Assembly: GCF_000159995.1 (NCBI RefSeq)
Contig: NZ_GG700643.1
Span: 401,291 to 465,290, forward strand
Source: Alloprevotella tannerae ATCC 51259
Lineage (GTDB): Bacteria; Bacteroidota; Bacteroidia; Bacteroidales; Bacteroidaceae
DNA: 64,000 nt
Direction: 5' to 3'
The stretch's first letter is position 1. Each line of letters starts with the position of its first letter. The notes below the pieces were generated by a model that worked only from the letters and a program-made list of their open reading frames with translations, ran no database searches and was not told the DNA's origin. A program made the position numbers and the translations under genes. Shown here piece by piece: positions 26,870-34,438 of this stretch.

Positions 26870-28876
26870 CTACTTCTGCTGCAACAGATGTTTCAGGTTA
26901 TCGTCGCCCGCGATGCGCTCCAATTCATCCTGCACAATCTGCTTCACCTCTTCCTTGATGCGCCGGTAGTTCGCCTGTACCGTTTCCTTCATTCGGTCGT
27001 TGCCGTCCTCGTCCGTGAAATCGGTAATGACGGGAATTTTCTTGTAGGCACTTTCTTCCCGTTTCACCTTTTCGGCATCCACCACAATCTCACAGTGAAA
27101 AATCTTCTGCTCGATACGCTCGTTGAAGTTGTCGGACACCGAACCGACAAACATGCCCTGCGTCAGACCGGAAATCTTGCTTGGTGGGATGAGCGCGTCC
27201 ATCTGCGTATTTATGGAGGTGGAAACATCCTGCCGGTTGATGGAAATGGACTGCCGCTTCTGCAACACCTTACCGAACCGTTCCGATAGTGTCTTTGCCG
27301 TTTCACCTACCACCTGCCCGGAGAAGATATTACCGACAGTGTTCATCACGACTTTGGCTTCCTTATCGCCATAGTCGCGTACTAACTGGCTGAAATCCTG
27401 AAAGCCCAGGCACACGGCAACCTTGTTGCTTCGGGCGGTAGCTATAAGATTGTCCAACCCTTTGAAATATATCGTGGGTAGCTCGTCTATGATGACCGAC
27501 GACTTCAGCATCCCCTTCTTATTGATGAGCTTCACGATGCGGGAGTTATACAATCCGAGAGCCGCCCCGTAGATGTTCTGACGGTCGGGATTGTTGCCCA
27601 CGCATAGGATTTTCGGCTCTTCGGGATTATTGATGTCCAGCGTAAACTCGCTGTCCGACATCACCCAGTAGAGCTGCGGTGAAATCATCCTCGAAAGTGG
27701 GATTTTCGCCGACGCTATTTGCCCCATGAGCTGCTCTGCAGCCCCTCCGAGCCACGCATCCATGAACGGGGAAAGGTAGTTCTCCAGCTCCGGATAAGAG
27801 GTCAGTATCGGAAATATATCCTCGTAACGGCGGTTCAGAAACTCGATGGCATGGGGAAACGTGCAATACTTTCCGTTCTGATAGATTTTGAGATACCAGA
27901 TAATGCTGGCAAACAGAATGATAGGTGACTCCACGAAGAAGTCGCCCTGCTTTTGCACCCACGTTTTATTGAGGTTGAGCATTATTGTATAGGCACTTTC
28001 GTAAGCGTCTGTAATATCCTCCATGAAATCCGGGTGAATGGGATTGCAACGGTGTGAGCGTCGCGGGTCGTCGAAGTTGATTACATAGAATTTCGGCTTC
28101 ACCTTGTAGCCCTCCGGATTATTCATCAGATGGTTATATGCGATGGTCGAAAGGTCGGGGTACTTGAAATCGTAGATGTATTGACTAAATCCCTTTTCAA
28201 TCTGTTGCTTGATAAAATTGTTTACAACGGCGTATGACTTGCCGCTGCCCGGCGTACCCAACACGATGGACGCACGGAAGGGATTAACTACATTGATCCA
28301 ACCGTTGTTCCAGCGTTTCCTGTAATAGAAACGTGTGGGCAGATTGACCGAATACTCGCTTTCTATAAGCCTTGTTTCCTGCATGAAACTCTCGTTCTCG
28401 TTGTTGAAAACATCATCCATCAGATTGTGTTTCAACAGGCGGCTCATCCACAGACCACCCATCAGCAGGCAGACATAGCCCGTGCCGATGGTAAGGACAT
28501 ACAGCCCCGTCACCGCTTCAACCGGCAGCGGCAGAGCCAACAACCACCAGTTCAGAAAGAACAGCACGAACCCGGCGGAGAGTGCCGTCCAGATTCTTCC
28601 CCAAGTGATTTTCTCACCCTTGACCCCTTTCGTGCCCAGACAGGACAAGGCAAGCAAAAGGACGGAAAACAGTTTCGTGTACAGTATGGAATGGAACAGC
28701 CCCGCCGTGCGGTCGAAGTTCAGAAGGATTTTGTTCACCACACCGATGTTCACGCCCCACAGCCGGATGGCTTCGTAGCAGAACCAGTACACGTTCATGA
28801 CCACTAAAATGATACTCACGGCACGCAGAAAATCCATGATTTTCGCCAATGCCCTCAAATCGTCTTCTTGTGACAT
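26870..28876 (-). CDS. mobC: MobC, type IV coupling protein (VirD4/TraG family)
   Basis: Inner-membrane ATPase of 668 aa that links the relaxosome to the secretion channel. Membrane segments lie in the first ~150 residues (FLRAVSIILVVMNVYWFCY; LFSVLLLALSCL; two more near 95-140). Walker A is VLGTPGSGKSY near residue 205 and Walker B SVIIDELPTIYF near 465. The C-terminal tail (from about 600) is charged and helical. It is the last gene of mobABC on the minus strand, 30 bp after mobB. Confidence 0.93.
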   Translation of the reverse strand: MSQEDDLRALAKIMDFLRAVSIILVVMNVYWFCYEAIRLWGVNIGVVNKILLNFDRTAGLFHSILYTKLFSVLLLALSCLGTKGVKGEKITWGRIWTALSAGFVLFFLNWWLLALPLPVEAVTGLYVLTIGTGYVCLLMGGLWMSRLLKHNLMDDVFNNENESFMQETRLIESEYSVNLPTRFYYRKRWNNGWINVVNPFRASIVLGTPGSGKSYAVVNNFIKQQIEKGFSQYIYDFKYPDLSTIAYNHLMNNPEGYKVKPKFYVINFDDPRRSHRCNPIHPDFMEDITDAYESAYTIMLNLNKTWVQKQGDFFVESPIILFASIIWYLKIYQNGKYCTFPHAIEFLNRRYEDIFPILTSYPELENYLSPFMDAWLGGAAEQLMGQIASAKIPLSRMISPQLYWVMSDSEFTLDINNPEEPKILCVGNNPDRQNIYGAALGLYNSRIVKLINKKGMLKSSVIIDELPTIYFKGLDNLIATARSNKVAVCLGFQDFSQLVRDYGDKEAKVVMNTVGNIFSGQVVGETAKTLSERFGKVLQKRQSISINRQDVSTSINTQMDALIPPSKISGLTQGMFVGSVSDNFNERIEQKIFHCEIVVDAEKVKREESAYKKIPVITDFTDEDGNDRMKETVQANYRRIKEEVKQIVQDELERIAGDDNLKHLLQQK

Positions 28877-28906
28877 AGATTAAAATTTTAATTGTTGATA
28901 CTCCGA

Positions 28907-30154
28907 TTACATACCCAAGCCCTTGCTCTTTTTCTTCTTTTTGCGCTTCATCGCCCGGATGAAAGCCTCTTCCTCGGCATCGGTCGTCGGACCTTCGGGA
29001 GTGAGCAAGCCCATACCGCCCGACACGTCTTCACGGTCGTATGCGGTCTGCCCGTGTACCTTGTCCGCAACATCCACCGGGATGGAAAGCGGTATAGGCG
29101 GTTGTCCGGCGTATGGCAGTGTGAAGTGTTCCTGCAAGGCATTCGCCGAAAGTTCCTTACCCATGCGCGAGCCGTTCAGCACGCATCCCGTGCGGTGGTC
29201 GATGAAGGTAGCCCCGTAGATGCGCCCTTCCTCCGTGTAGCGCAACACGGTGTCTATGCCTTTCTCTTTGAGTTGGGAAACAAACCGGTCCGTGTCATAA
29301 GTGCCTTGCAGCACGGAAAGGACGGTGCGTTTCGTCATGTCTGCCAGTTTCCTATCCTTGATTTCCGATTTGGAACGGACAAACTTCTTCTGTACGGCTT
29401 CATAGCCTGCGGACTTCCCGAAAAGCGAGGATTTGAACGGGTTGCCCACCTTGTTACCCTTGTCGTCCGTGACGGAATAGACCAGCCCGTGATACTCCCG
29501 TCCGCGCACGTTTCCCCTCGCTTCCTCCACCGTCATATTATATAAGGAAAGGAGCGCACGGTATTCGCCCATCGTCTGGAAGCGGTACTGCCCGTTCAGA
29601 GCCTTCACGGTGTTGCCCACCTGCTTTTTCACATCGCCAGCCGATGCGTCCACCTTGCGCAACGGGTTATCCAATCTCTGATTTTTTCGTTCTGCCGGAT
29701 GCAATCCATACTTCTGTTCCAGTTCCCTGCGAATACGGTCGCTGCGGCGGTAGAGAAAATCCCGGTTGAGTCTTTTCCCGTTCTCGTCCACGTTGACCGT
29801 CACGATGTGCAGGTGGTGGCGGTCGATGTCCTCGTGCTTGAATACAAGATAAGGCTGGTTTCCGAAACCGAGTTTTTCCAGATACTCGCGGGCGATATTC
29901 TGCAACTCAATATCGGTCAGCACATCCTCCGGGTGCGGGTTGAGCGAGATATGCACCACCGGCTTCTCGACCTTCATCTGCGGTGGCAGGAAGGTGTGGA
30001 AACCCTCCATCGCCTTGTTGATGTCCACCGTTCCCGAACCGTCATTGTAGATGCGGTTGGTGGTGAGAAGCCGCCCCTGCGCCTCGTTAATCTTCTCCCC
30101 GTTGTAGGCAATCGCGCCGTACAACGAGTCTCCTACACTGATTTTTGCGACCAT
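28907..30154 (-). CDS. mobB: MobB relaxase
   Basis: Relaxase of 415 aa that nicks oriT and leads the strand into the recipient. The metal-binding relaxase motif is HHLHIVTVN at residues 113-121, with HISLNPHPED near 68. The catalytic Tyr is probably Tyr12 or Tyr17 (SLYGAIAYNGEK). Residues 190-340 are a basic, mostly helical region and the Lys-rich tail ends KKKKKSKGLGM. It belongs to the MOBP-type mobilisation relaxases of Bacteroidota. Its first 22 bp overlap mobA, so the two are coupled. Confidence 0.92.
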   Translation of the reverse strand: MVAKISVGDSLYGAIAYNGEKINEAQGRLLTTNRIYNDGSGTVDINKAMEGFHTFLPPQMKVEKPVVHISLNPHPEDVLTDIELQNIAREYLEKLGFGNQPYLVFKHEDIDRHHLHIVTVNVDENGKRLNRDFLYRRSDRIRRELEQKYGLHPAERKNQRLDNPLRKVDASAGDVKKQVGNTVKALNGQYRFQTMGEYRALLSLYNMTVEEARGNVRGREYHGLVYSVTDDKGNKVGNPFKSSLFGKSAGYEAVQKKFVRSKSEIKDRKLADMTKRTVLSVLQGTYDTDRFVSQLKEKGIDTVLRYTEEGRIYGATFIDHRTGCVLNGSRMGKELSANALQEHFTLPYAGQPPIPLSIPVDVADKVHGQTAYDREDVSGGMGLLTPEGPTTDAEEEAFIRAMKRKKKKKSKGLGM

Positions 30155-30561
30155 TTTGCTTCCATTTCTCTCGACAATTCCACAATCTGACGGCTCAGTT
30201 TCACGAGTTCGACGGTGTGTTGCTCCAGCTTGTAGAGCAACGCCATCGCCTTTTTCTCGGAAAAATGCAGCCTCAATTCCTTCACGACTTGGTTGTAATT
30301 CGTCCCCACGGCGCGGAACTGCGCATGAAAATCCGATAGCTTGGTGTAGTAGTCCACCAGCGTCTTGTCCACCTTCAGCACCTTGAACGGTTGCCCGAAG
30401 AAGTGCGCTTTGAGGAAAACCGACCGTGCATAGACACCCGATTTTCCGAACATGGCGAGGAAACGGTTGTGTTCCTCCTCGTTGAAACGGACGGTGTAGC
30501 GGTACACCGCCGGATCGAGTTTGGGATTTCTCCCTGCTTTGCTTTTCCTTTTCTCTTTCAT
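30133..30561 (-). CDS. mobA: MobA, relaxosome accessory protein
   Basis: A 142-aa basic protein (KEKRKSKAGRNPKLDPAVYRYTV at the start of the fold) with a ribbon-helix-helix-like N-terminus that should bind oriT and help the relaxase. The central segment SDFHAQFRAVGTNYNQVVKELR is typical of MobC/NikA-type accessory proteins. The C-terminal half is a long helix. It is the first gene of mobABC. The leader motif sits directly on its start codon. Confidence 0.88.
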   Translation of the reverse strand: MKEKRKSKAGRNPKLDPAVYRYTVRFNEEEHNRFLAMFGKSGVYARSVFLKAHFFGQPFKVLKVDKTLVDYYTKLSDFHAQFRAVGTNYNQVVKELRLHFSEKKAMALLYKLEQHTVELVKLSRQIVELSREMEAKWSQKSV

Positions 30562-30580
30562 ATCACTTTGGATTTAGCGG
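30559..30580 (-). promoter_or_regulatory. leader motif at the mobA start
   Basis: Read on the minus strand: CCGCTAAATCCAAAGTGAT then ATG. It pairs over 16 consecutive positions with the short RNA after exc, counting one G-U. Confidence 0.6.
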
Positions 30581-30688
30581 ATTGACGGCATAAGCCGCCG
30601 CTTCTGTTCACGGCACCGCAGTTCTGAAAGGCTTTCCGACTTCGGAGGGAAAGCCCGTCCCCTGCAAGGGCAAGTGCTTTTCGTGGCT

Positions 30689-30765
30689 GCTCAAAATATT
30701 TTGAGCGGCTGAAAAGACATCTTGCTATGTTCAGGTGAACATAAAAATCCGTCAGGGGACGGATT
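30689..30765. other. candidate oriT palindrome cluster
   Basis: Three inverted repeats in a row: GCTCAAAATATTTTGAGC (30689-30706), ATGTTCAGGTGAACAT (30727-30742) and AATCCGTC-AGGG-GACGGATT (30746-30765). The position between the mob promoter and mobA fits the transfer origin of mobilisation systems of this kind. The nick site cannot be assigned. Confidence 0.5.
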
Positions 30766-30825
30766 GGGAAAATACCTTTCAGGACTCCGGGCCGCGCGCC
30801 ATCGGCGAACCCTGCCGTCCGGGTG

Positions 30826-30833
30826 CAAAGTTA
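30826..30833 (-). promoter_or_regulatory. candidate mobABC promoter -7 element
   Basis: Reads TAACTTTG on the minus strand, about 265 bp before mobA. With flanks it is GTAACTTTGC, an exact match to the IntDOT core-site consensus. No clear -33 was seen. Confidence 0.4.
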
Positions 30834-31270
30834 CGCTCTTAAAGCGGTAACGAACAGATACTTGACCCGGCCAATGGCTGCCAACCGGCGCAACATGCCG
30901 CCACTTGCCCAAGAAGTGATACAAGTTCAAAAATATACTTGTTTATTTGCAGCATGATTCAAGAAACTAACGGTTTGAAGATATGAGGAAAGGAATATTC
31001 AAATACCCGGACAACCGCTTCGGCGGACACTTGCCGAAACGGATACCCGAACCGTCGGAAACCCGGTTGTCCGACAATTCGGTGACGCATGGATTCAATG
31101 ACTTCATGACGCAGTGTCGTCATTCATCACTTGTCCGCCGCACCGCTTCACCGCAGAACCGGATACGCGGTGACCCGCCCGTGTGCCTGTTCACGGAAAC
31201 GGATAATGCGGTAATTCAATCCGCATGTAAACAGAAAACAAAATCATCAACAATTAAACTGAATAGAACC

Positions 31271-32032
31271 ATGAGTAAGGAAATCTTCGTTGCATTCGCA
31301 ACACAGAAAGGTGGCATCGGCAAATCCACCGTCACGGCACTCGCCGCCAGCTACCTGCACAACGTGAAAGGCTACAATGTCGCCGTCGTGGACTGCGACG
31401 ACCCGCAGCACAGCATCCACGGCCTGCGCGAACATGAGACGGCACTCATCGGCAGGAGCATCTACTTCAAGGCTCTCGCGTGCGACCATTTCCGCAAGAT
31501 AAAGAAGAACGCCTATCCGGTCATCAAGAGCAACGCGGTGAACGCCCTCGACGATGCGGAAAGGATGATCGCCGCCGAGGTCGTGAAGCCCGACGTGGTT
31601 TTCTTCGACATGCCGGGGACACTCCGGAGCAACGGCGTGATAAAGACGCTATCGCAGATGGACTACATCTTCACGCCCCTGAGTGCCGACCGCTTTGTCG
31701 TGGAAAGTACCCTGAAATTCGTCACGATGTTCCGCGACAGGCTGATGACAACCGGGCAAGCGAAAACAAAGGGGCTGCATCTGTTCTGGACGATGGTGGA
31801 CGGCAGGGAGAGGAACGACCTGTACGGCATCTACGAGGAAGTGATAGCCGAAATGGGCTTCCCGGTGCTTTCCACCCGCCTGCCCGACAGCAAGAAGTTC
31901 CGCCGCGACCTTTCGGAAGAGCGCAAGAGCGTTTTCCGCTCCACCATCTTCCCGATGGACACGGCACTGCTGAAAGGGAGCGGCATCCGTGAGTTTTCCG
32001 AAGAGATAAGCGACATCATCAGACCGCAGTGA
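31271..32032 (+). CDS. traA: TraA, ParA-family ATPase
   Basis: A 253-aa P-loop ATPase that starts the transfer operon. The deviant Walker A is QKGGIGKST at residues 13-21, VAVVDCDDPQHS follows as the second ParA motif and VVFFDMPGT is Walker B. The ATG at 31271 places Walker A near the N-terminus as in ParA/Soj. It may position or stabilise the element or the transfer complex; its exact role in CTnDOT is not known. The next gene begins 3 bp after its stop. Confidence 0.9.
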   Translation: MSKEIFVAFATQKGGIGKSTVTALAASYLHNVKGYNVAVVDCDDPQHSIHGLREHETALIGRSIYFKALACDHFRKIKKNAYPVIKSNAVNALDDAERMIAAEVVKPDVVFFDMPGTLRSNGVIKTLSQMDYIFTPLSADRFVVESTLKFVTMFRDRLMTTGQAKTKGLHLFWTMVDGRERNDLYGIYEEVIAEMGFPVLSTRLPDSKKFRRDLSEERKSVFRSTIFPMDTALLKGSGIREFSEEISDIIRPQ

Positions 32033-32034
32033 GC

Positions 32035-32475
32035 ATGGGCAGCAGGAAAGTAAACACGGAAGGCATCGACGAGGAACTGCTGTTGGCATCTATCGGGCGG
32101 CGCACACAGGACGGGACACTACGCCCGGCGCAGGAAGACCCCGCAGCCGTACCGACCGGAGAGGACACCGCCGCACCGGAGCCGCCACCGGCTCAACCCG
32201 TGACACGGGAGAGAGCGCAGAGGGAAGGCGGCCGCCGGAAAAGGCAGGACGAGGACTATAACGAGCTGTTCCTGCGCCGCAATGAGATAAAGACCCGCCA
32301 GTGTGTCTATATCAGCCGCGACGTACACGGCAAGATCCTCAAAATCGTGAACGACATCGCCGGAGGGGAAATCTCTGTGGGCGGCTATGTGGATACCGTG
32401 CTGCGCCAGCATCTGGAACAGCACAAGGAGAGAATCAACGAACTGTACAAGAAACAACGTGAAGATCTGATTTGA
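32035..32475 (+). CDS. traB: TraB, DUF3408 protein
   Basis: A 146-aa soluble protein. Residues 1-75 are a Pro/Arg-rich flexible region; residues 75-146 (VYISRDVHGKILKIVNDIAGG, then VGGYVDTVLRQHLEQH) form a ribbon-helix-helix-like DUF3408 fold expected to bind DNA. Two bases separate it from traA. Probably acts with TraA and TraC as a partition- or relaxosome-like set, by analogy only. Confidence 0.8.
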   Translation: MGSRKVNTEGIDEELLLASIGRRTQDGTLRPAQEDPAAVPTGEDTAAPEPPPAQPVTRERAQREGGRRKRQDEDYNELFLRRNEIKTRQCVYISRDVHGKILKIVNDIAGGEISVGGYVDTVLRQHLEQHKERINELYKKQREDLI

Positions 32476-32477
32476 AA

Positions 32478-32831
32478 ATGGAAAAAGAAATGACACCGAA
32501 TGAAAAAAGACCGCAGCAGGACTGCGGAGGCATGCTTGCCCAAGTGCAGGCGAGCGTGGAAATACTGTCGCCCGTCCCGGTGAGCGGCAAATGCTGCGAG
32601 AAGGACTATGAACGTCTATTCATCCGCGACCCGGAAGTAAAGGCGCGGGAGGGCAAGATGGCGTATGTGCGTCCGGAGTACCACGAGCGTATCATGCGCA
32701 TCACCCGTGTAATCGGGCATGATAGGCTTACACTGTCCGCCTACATCGACCATGTGCTGACGCACCACTTCAACCAGTGCGAGGACGCTATAAAGAGCCT
32801 TTACGCCCGGAATTACAATTCAGTATTCTAA
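32478..32831 (+). CDS. traC: TraC, DUF3408 protein
   Basis: A 117-aa paralogue of TraB. The DUF3408 region covers residues ~55-117 (MAYVRPEYHERIMRITRVIG, then LSAYIDHVLTHHF). The N-terminal 50 residues are variable and include two Cys pairs of unknown meaning. A TTG six bases upstream is an alternative start. Tightly packed in the operon, 2 bp after traB. Confidence 0.78.
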   Translation: MEKEMTPNEKRPQQDCGGMLAQVQASVEILSPVPVSGKCCEKDYERLFIRDPEVKAREGKMAYVRPEYHERIMRITRVIGHDRLTLSAYIDHVLTHHFNQCEDAIKSLYARNYNSVF

Positions 32832-32847
32832 CTAAAACCGGAAGTAT

Positions 32848-33576
32848 ATGAATGAAACAATCAGCATGACAGACATTCTGCTGGCGGTATCGGTCGGCTG
32901 CAACCTATGGTTCCTGTTCCTGCTCCTTTACGAGCGCATCATGGACATGCGGCTTGTCCGCTTCTTCAAGGGCATCGCCGGATTATGGCGGTCGTTGGAC
33001 AGGAATGGGCCAAAGAGCGTAGCGGCACATGAGGAAGTTTCCACGGCAAAGGGGGACATCATCGGCAAGAGCCGTTTCAAAATGGCATCCACCCGGACAA
33101 TCGCTGCCATACCGGCGCAAGAAGCCGCCACTTTGGAAAAAGGCATTGAGCTGTCGGAGGAAGAGGCTACTTTTGACGACGGAAACACGGAAACCGCGTC
33201 CCGCCCGGCGCAAGTCCCGGAGGAAAAGCTCGATGAGACCTTCACGAGCATGCCGCCGGAGGAACTGGGATACGGGGAGGACGAACCGGATGAAGACGCT
33301 TCGGACACGCCACGGGCTTCGGGCAGCAGCTTTGACGAGATTGACGATGCCTGCAAGACCGCCAAGAACCCGGACGCGACACAGGCGGAACGTGAAAAGG
33401 CGGCGAAGGTGTTCACCGACATGGAAGGCACGGAGCTGTACGAGAAAATGATGGAAGGCTCTTCGGAGATAGGCATCCGCATCAAGGGGCTTATCGAGAT
33501 CCGGCTGAAGAAACCCGAAAAGGAGTTCATCGTGCCGGACAACATCGAGGATTTCGACATCCGAAACTATGTATGA
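32848..33576 (+). CDS. traD: TraD, membrane-anchored conjugation protein
   Basis: A 242-aa protein with one N-terminal membrane anchor (ILLAVSVGCNLWFLFLLLY). The following domain is acidic and Ser/Glu-rich (residues ~75-170), and a helical C-terminal domain contains AEREKAAKVFTDMEGTELYEKM. It has no enzyme motif. It matches CTnDOT TraD by position and size. ACTAAAACCGGAAGTATATG, a weak version of the leader motif, ends on its start codon. Confidence 0.75.
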   Translation: MNETISMTDILLAVSVGCNLWFLFLLLYERIMDMRLVRFFKGIAGLWRSLDRNGPKSVAAHEEVSTAKGDIIGKSRFKMASTRTIAAIPAQEAATLEKGIELSEEEATFDDGNTETASRPAQVPEEKLDETFTSMPPEELGYGEDEPDEDASDTPRASGSSFDEIDDACKTAKNPDATQAEREKAAKVFTDMEGTELYEKMMEGSSEIGIRIKGLIEIRLKKPEKEFIVPDNIEDFDIRNYV

Positions 33577-33689
33577 CAACTGAAAAAGGAATGGACATGA
33601 AATAGTGACATCAACCCACGCGGCAAGGAAACGCAAGGCGTATCCCGTCCGCAACGGACACGCCCACGTCCGTGGAAACAAACGGGCAT

Positions 33690-33713
33690 CCACTAAAACC
33701 AAAGTAAAGTAAC
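33690..33713 (+). promoter_or_regulatory. leader motif upstream of traE
   Basis: CCACTAAAACCAAAGTAAAG, 64 bp before the traE ATG in a 200-bp gap. It differs from the other copies in its distance from the start codon. Confidence 0.45.
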
Positions 33714-33776
33714 AGAGTACCAACCGCCCGACAAAGGACTATCCACCCTTTCGACGGCAAAAAACAAGGACAATTC

Positions 33777-34094
33777 ATGAACAAGAACATCTTGAAAAAC
33801 AGAAAAGCAATCCTATCCGCGGCACTTTTCATCGCCGCAACCGCCTCCGCTTTCGCGCAAGGAAACGGCATCGCGGGCATCAACGAAGCCACCTCTATGG
33901 TGAGTTCGTATTTCGACCCCGGAACTAAACTGATATACGCCATCGGCGCGGTCGTCGGGCTTATCGGGGGCGTGAAAGTGTACGGAAAATTCTCATCGGG
34001 TGACCCCGACACCTCAAAAACAGCAGCAAGCTGGTTCGGCGCGTGTATCTTCCTGATTGTAGCCGCCACCATCCTGCGCTCATTCTTCCTTTAA
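33777..34094 (+). CDS. traE: TraE, DUF4134 pilin-like protein (VirB2-type)
   Basis: A 105-aa small membrane protein. Residues 1-27 (ending ASAFAQG) look like a signal sequence, followed by two hydrophobic helices (LIYAIGAVVGLIGGVKVYG and FLIVAATILRSFF) joined by a polar loop. This is the DUF4134 family, assigned as the VirB2-like pilus subunit of the Bacteroidota MPF type B system. A 200-bp gap upstream suggests an internal promoter or RNA control. Confidence 0.88.
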   Translation: MNKNILKNRKAILSAALFIAATASAFAQGNGIAGINEATSMVSSYFDPGTKLIYAIGAVVGLIGGVKVYGKFSSGDPDTSKTAASWFGACIFLIVAATILRSFFL

Positions 34095-34105
34095 TGTAAT
34101 AATGT

Positions 34106-34438
34106 ATGGCTGAATACCCGGTAAACAAGGGTATCGGCCGTCCGGTAGAGTTCAAGGGCTTGAAGGCACAGTACCTCTTCATCTTCTGCGGAGGTCTGCT
34201 GGCTCTCTTCGTCCTGTTCGTCATCCTCTACATGGTCGGTATCGACCAGTGGATATGTATCGGCTTCGGCGCGGCATCGTCCTCCCTCCTTGTGTGGCAG
34301 ACCTTCGCGCTGAACGCCCGGTACGGCGAACACGGGCTGATGAAATTGGGAGCGTCACGGAGCCATCCCCGATACCTTATCAACCGGCGGCGGATAACCC
34401 GTCTGTTCAAACGACAACGAAAGGAAGAAAGACAATGA
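34106..34438 (+). CDS. traF: TraF, DUF4133 protein (VirB3-type)
   Basis: A 110-aa inner-membrane protein with two membrane helices (LFIFCGGLLALFVLFVILYM and a second at residues 50-70) and the conserved NKGIGRPVEFKGLKAQY near the N-terminus. DUF4133 is the VirB3-like component next to the VirB4 ATPase. Its stop overlaps the traG start (ATGA), so they are translationally coupled. Confidence 0.9.
   Translation: MAEYPVNKGIGRPVEFKGLKAQYLFIFCGGLLALFVLFVILYMVGIDQWICIGFGAASSSLLVWQTFALNARYGEHGLMKLGASRSHPRYLINRRRITRLFKRQRKEERQ

Larger units (their letters stand above)
30562..31270. other. 709-bp intergenic region with oriT and divergent promoters
   Basis: Separates mobA (minus) from traA (plus). It carries the mobA leader, a cluster of palindromes read as oriT, a minus-strand -7 element at 30826-30833 and the traA upstream region. 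An in-frame open stretch of 96 codons before traA (from 30983) has no ParA-like sequence and is not taken as coding. Confidence 0.7.

Noticed and set aside
30983-31270. 96-codon in-frame extension of traA
   Set aside because: ParA proteins place Walker A near the N-terminus and the extension has no recognisable sequence.
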